Source of the DNA: Lacticaseibacillus parakribbianus
GTDB lineage: Bacteria; Bacillota; Bacilli; Lactobacillales; Lactobacillaceae
Assembly (NCBI RefSeq): GCF_025490915.1
Contig: NZ_JANQBA010000006.1
Location: 118,340 to 182,339, forward strand
Direction: 5' to 3'
DNA length: 64,000 nucleotides
The notes under the pieces are model-generated. The model had not been told where the DNA came from. It ran no database searches and was given only the letters and a program-made list of their open reading frames with translations. Every line of letters begins with the position of its first letter. Positions within the stretch are counted from its first letter, which is position 1. Position numbers and translations under genes: made by a program. Shown here piece after piece: positions 61,770 through 64,000 of the stretch.

Positions 61770-62897
61770 TTAGTACCGCATCACCGCACAGGCCGGCACA
61801 GCCAAAAGCTCGGCCGGCAGCACCCGCACCTGGCCGCCACGGGCCAGCGCGTAGTCGGCCAGGTCGTTGAGCAGGTTGTTATGCACCGCCCGGGGCGACT
61901 CACGGTCGAGGGTGAAGTCCGGGTTCAACAGCGCGTTGATCCGGGCCCCTTGCTGGATCACCAGCATCGCCACGGCGCCGTCGGCCACGGCAGCGGCGAT
62001 GGTCGCCAGATCATCCGAGAACCGGGCGCTGCCCCGGGCGTAGTCGATTTCCGCCAGCGTTTTCTGGTGGTCGCGCAGGCTGTGGTCCAGCCGCAGCGCG
62101 TCGACCTGGACGTCGAGCTCCTGCAGGCTGAGGTCGTAGGCGTTGAGCTCCAGCTGCATCGAGCCGCTCAGGTGCGGGTTCTTGCTGACCTGGCGGAAGA
62201 CGGCGAGGTTTTGCCGGAGCCCCGCCGGAATCAGCCGCCGGGCAAAAGGCTTGGAGTAATGGTCGGCGATGTAGGCATCGACGGCCTGGTAGTAGCGGCG
62301 GCGGTCGACCTCCGCCACGGCGGCCTTCTCGTTGTGGCCGTGGTAGCCGACGTGGCCGGCGCCGCGCGACACGCTGTTAAGGCCGCCGCCGCGCAGCTCG
62401 GTGCCAAGCGCGGCCTCAAGCGTCACCGGGGCGTCTTGCGGCAGCGCCACCTGGGTCAGGTGGTCGCCGTCGTTGCGGTACAGCGCGATGCGGTCGGTCG
62501 CAAGCGTCAGCAGGTCAAAGTCAAACTGGCGCTGCACGTCCAAAATCAGCGGCAGCACCTGCGGCAGCGCGGTCACCATCGCGGTTTCCTGGACCGGGTA
62601 GGCCAGGGTGCGGGTGTAGCGGGCCCCGCTTGCGACGATCACGCACAGACCGGCGCCGTCGAGCCGGGCGAGCTGGGCGGCATCCAGCAGGTCGCCGCCC
62701 AGCTGCGAGCCAAAATCGGTCCAGTCGCTGGCCGGCCAAGTCTCGGCCATCACCGCCTGGGCGTGGTCGGTCAGGTGGCGCATTTTCAGCCGCAGCTTGT
62801 CACCGTCGTGGGTGGTCAGCGGCAGGTACAGGGTCACGAACGGGCCGTCCGAGGCGGCCAGGAATTGTTGCAGTGTCAGTTCGGTTTGCGTCAGCAT
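61770..62897 (-). CDS. baeRF-like protein (bacterial eRF1-related)
   Basis: 375 residues from the ATG at 62897 (MLTQTELTLQQFLAASDG) with GGGAGA upstream. The pattern FVTLYLPLTTHDGDKLRLKMRHL, GLCVIVASGARYTRTLAYPV, LLTLATDRIALYRND, then HVGYHGHNEKAAVAEVDRRRYYQAVDAYI fits the bacterial archaeo-eRF1-like (baeRF) families, thought to act at ribosomes under stress. No GGQ is visible. Stands alone, just downstream of the second large structured RNA. Confidence 0.65.
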   Translation of the reverse strand: MLTQTELTLQQFLAASDGPFVTLYLPLTTHDGDKLRLKMRHLTDHAQAVMAETWPASDWTDFGSQLGGDLLDAAQLARLDGAGLCVIVASGARYTRTLAYPVQETAMVTALPQVLPLILDVQRQFDFDLLTLATDRIALYRNDGDHLTQVALPQDAPVTLEAALGTELRGGGLNSVSRGAGHVGYHGHNEKAAVAEVDRRRYYQAVDAYIADHYSKPFARRLIPAGLRQNLAVFRQVSKNPHLSGSMQLELNAYDLSLQELDVQVDALRLDHSLRDHQKTLAEIDYARGSARFSDDLATIAAAVADGAVAMLVIQQGARINALLNPDFTLDRESPRAVHNNLLNDLADYALARGGQVRVLPAELLAVPACAVMRY

Positions 62898-62996
62898 TGC
62901 GGTCTCTCCCTTCGTTCTGGGCAACGGGTCACAACCTCAGAATATCAGAATGGTAATATCTGACACAAAGAATTAGCTCACACCGCTCGCGGTCGC

Positions 62997-63391
62997 AAAA
63001 AACCGCCGCAACCCGAAAGTTGCGGCGGCCGCGCCGAAGCCACCGCACTTACACGACGCGGTGGCCTTGGCCTGATTCGGTTACGTTCCTGACTTCTACT
63101 GACCGTGGTGGTGCCATTGCGCCCACCGGTCCCGGACACCGCGCGGCTAACTCGCTTGGGAGTGGCGGTGGCCGGCCTGCAGCCGGTGGGGTGGTGCGAA
63201 TCCGGGTCCCTGGTTTCCCCTCGCTTGATTCCGGGGTTGCACTAAAACTCTCGAGCTCAAAGCCGTGTGGCAATACACTGCGGCTTGGCATGGGTGGGGG
63301 CTGCGGTGCGAGCCGCAGGATGTGCCCCGCGCGGTGGATAACAAAGCAGCTGTGGCCTTTTGCTGCCTCCCCGCACAAGAACAATCATTCG
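62997..63391 (-). ncRNA. large structured RNA, copy 2 (about 395 nt)
   Basis: Minus-strand transcript between a promoter and a perfect terminator (CCGCCGCAAC/GTTGCGGCGG plus six T, 62997-63028). It shares ordered blocks with 8157-8626: ATGATTGT (complement of 63381-63388), CCCCACCCATGCCAAGCCG (complement of 63281-63299), TCGAGAGTTTTAGTGCAAC (complement of 63236-63254), and GGCCACCGC...GCGGTGGCTTCGGCGCG (complement of 63030-63066). Sequence between the blocks differs widely, but hairpins recur (for example CAGCAAAAGG...GCTGCTTTG). Open frames here show no protein-like composition or ribosome site. Not RNase P, tmRNA, SRP or 5S by their signatures. Confidence 0.72.
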
Positions 63392-63396
63392 CGGAT

Positions 63397-63425
63397 AGCT
63401 TAACACCGGACCAGTTTACCGTCAA
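63397..63425 (-). promoter_or_regulatory. promoter of large structured RNA, copy 2
   Basis: Minus-strand TTGACG, 17-nt spacer, TAAGCT. The -10 box ends 9 nt before ATGATTGT, identical spacing to copy 1. Confidence 0.72.
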
Positions 63426-63540
63426 ACAATTTGACTCGCAACGGTCAAAAAGCCATCGGGCCGCGGTGCTAGCGCCTTTACCACCGACTCAGGTGGTCGT
63501 CCCGTGCGACTCAACCAATGCGTTGCGAGACCCCGCCCGA

Positions 63541-63807
63541 TTATTGGTTCGCCGGCGCCAGCTTGTACAGGCCGTACGTCCAGGCCTTGCTGGTGGCGGG
63601 GTGCCGGTAGCGAACCACGACGCACCGGGCGTGGCCGGGATTGGGGAACGACACGTTGCGATAGCTGATCCGACTGGCCTGCGAGGGCCGCGTCACAATG
63701 GTGAAGGCCGCCGGCGCCTGGGGCCGCGCCTGCACCCCCAAGACCAGCGCGACGCCGAGCAACACGCCGGCCAGCACCCCGATGCCGAACTTGAGCCACT
63801 TTTTCAT
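63541..63807 (-). CDS. small secreted or membrane-anchored protein
   Basis: 88 residues from the ATG at 63807 (MKKWLKFGIGVLAGVLLG) behind GGGGGAGGA. N-terminal signal or anchor helix (residues 6-26) with basic start, then a small outside domain (FTIVTRPSQASRISYRNVSF, ARCVVVRYRHPATSKAWTYGLYKL) with a single Cys. Unknown family. The 115 bp between its stop and the RNA promoter hold no gene. Confidence 0.7.
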   Translation of the reverse strand: MKKWLKFGIGVLAGVLLGVALVLGVQARPQAPAAFTIVTRPSQASRISYRNVSFPNPGHARCVVVRYRHPATSKAWTYGLYKLAPANQ

Positions 63808-63912
63808 TAATCTTCCTCCCCCAAAACGTGCAATATTCAGAATCCGGAATAACCTTAACGCTTTGGACAAAAAAGTCGTAAGCACCCAATAATCGACCGT
63901 CTTGCAAACTGA

Positions 63913-63950
63913 GAAGGGCCGCAATCCTATTTTTGGATTGCGACCCTTCA
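63913..63950. terminator. hairpin at the right edge
   Basis: GAAGGG..GCAATCC pairs with GGATTGC..CCCTTC around an A/T loop. It could end the minus-strand gene entering from the right; no long T-run follows. Confidence 0.6.
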
Positions 63951-63954
63951 TTGC

Positions 63955-64000
63955 TTACGCGGTTTCGCTAGTTGCTGGCTTTAGATGCTGATTCCAAGGT
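63955..64000 (-). CDS. C-terminal fragment of a gene entering from the right
   Basis: Open on the minus strand from the edge to a TAA at 63955-63957, encoding an end such as PWNQHLKPATSETA. A hairpin follows the stop. Too short to identify and could be chance. Confidence 0.35.
   Translation of the reverse strand, partial: PWNQHLKPATSETA

Noticed and set aside
63049..63384. A 111-codon minus-strand frame in the right-hand RNA interval
   Set aside because: Pro/Arg/Ser-rich translation with no ribosome site. The interval has a promoter, a terminator and blocks shared with the other RNA but no shared reading frame.

Overview
The window looks like a chromosomal segment of a GC-rich lactic acid bacterium, probably a high-GC Lacticaseibacillus-like member of the Lactobacillaceae. 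This is judged from the order rsmG-noc-soj-spo0J-DUF951-ychF-DUF1129-guaB, the many small proteins of a kind seen in lactobacilli, the lactate oxidase and H2O-forming-type NADH oxidase, and the strong GGAGG ribosome sites. Most genes have very GC-rich third positions. The block at about 37.8-43.4 kb is clearly AT-richer. No tRNA, rRNA, CRISPR array, transposase or prophage was seen.

Layout. 1-1.3 kb: small accessory proteins. 1.47-6.19 kb: two tandem copies of an unusual module. Each has two different Rgg/MutR-like regulators overlapping by 4 bp, facing a divergent transcript with a roughly 220-nt conserved, structured leader, a 16-codon ORF (MLDYLVSLLGLTSQGW or MLDYLINLLGITGQGW) and a strong terminator. 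I read this as a duplicated ComRS/Rgg-like peptide-signalling system with an RNA leader, and as the best candidate for an undescribed system. 6.3-14.6 kb: the housekeeping oriC-side block (guaB to rsmG) with a parS site. It is interrupted by two gene-free intervals, each holding a promoter followed by a highly structured RNA.

14.7-37.8 kb: a large carbohydrate locus. A 13-gene leftward operon (34863 to 18830) carries an ABC importer, DUF624, DUF4127, GH20, DUF4434, two TIM-barrel epimerases, a Gfo/Idh oxidoreductase, two GH36 enzymes and a ROK kinase. It diverges from nanE, an RpiR regulator and a phosphodiesterase; both promoters carry the same 15-nt motif over the -35. A second leftward operon (18655-15778) carries an FAD oxidoreductase, an unknown protein and a Gfo/Idh protein. 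37.8-43.1 kb: an AT-rich LplABC-like transporter with DUF624 and AraC. 43.4-45.5 kb: a divergent Gfo/Idh and epimerase pair with a cre-like site.

45.6-64 kb: mixed single genes. They include an SGNH hydrolase, a GatD-like amidotransferase without MurT beside it, flavodoxin, lactate oxidase, NADH oxidase, RpiR, two tandem orphan PTS EIIC paralogues, and a RelB/PemK-like toxin-antitoxin cassette between 42-bp direct repeats. Further right are an ECF sigma factor with a membrane partner, a probable type I toxin with an antisense RNA, and a baeRF-like protein. The last RNA interval (62997-63391, minus strand) is a divergent homologue of the RNA at 8157-8626. The pair appears to define a family of large structured RNAs present twice in the window.
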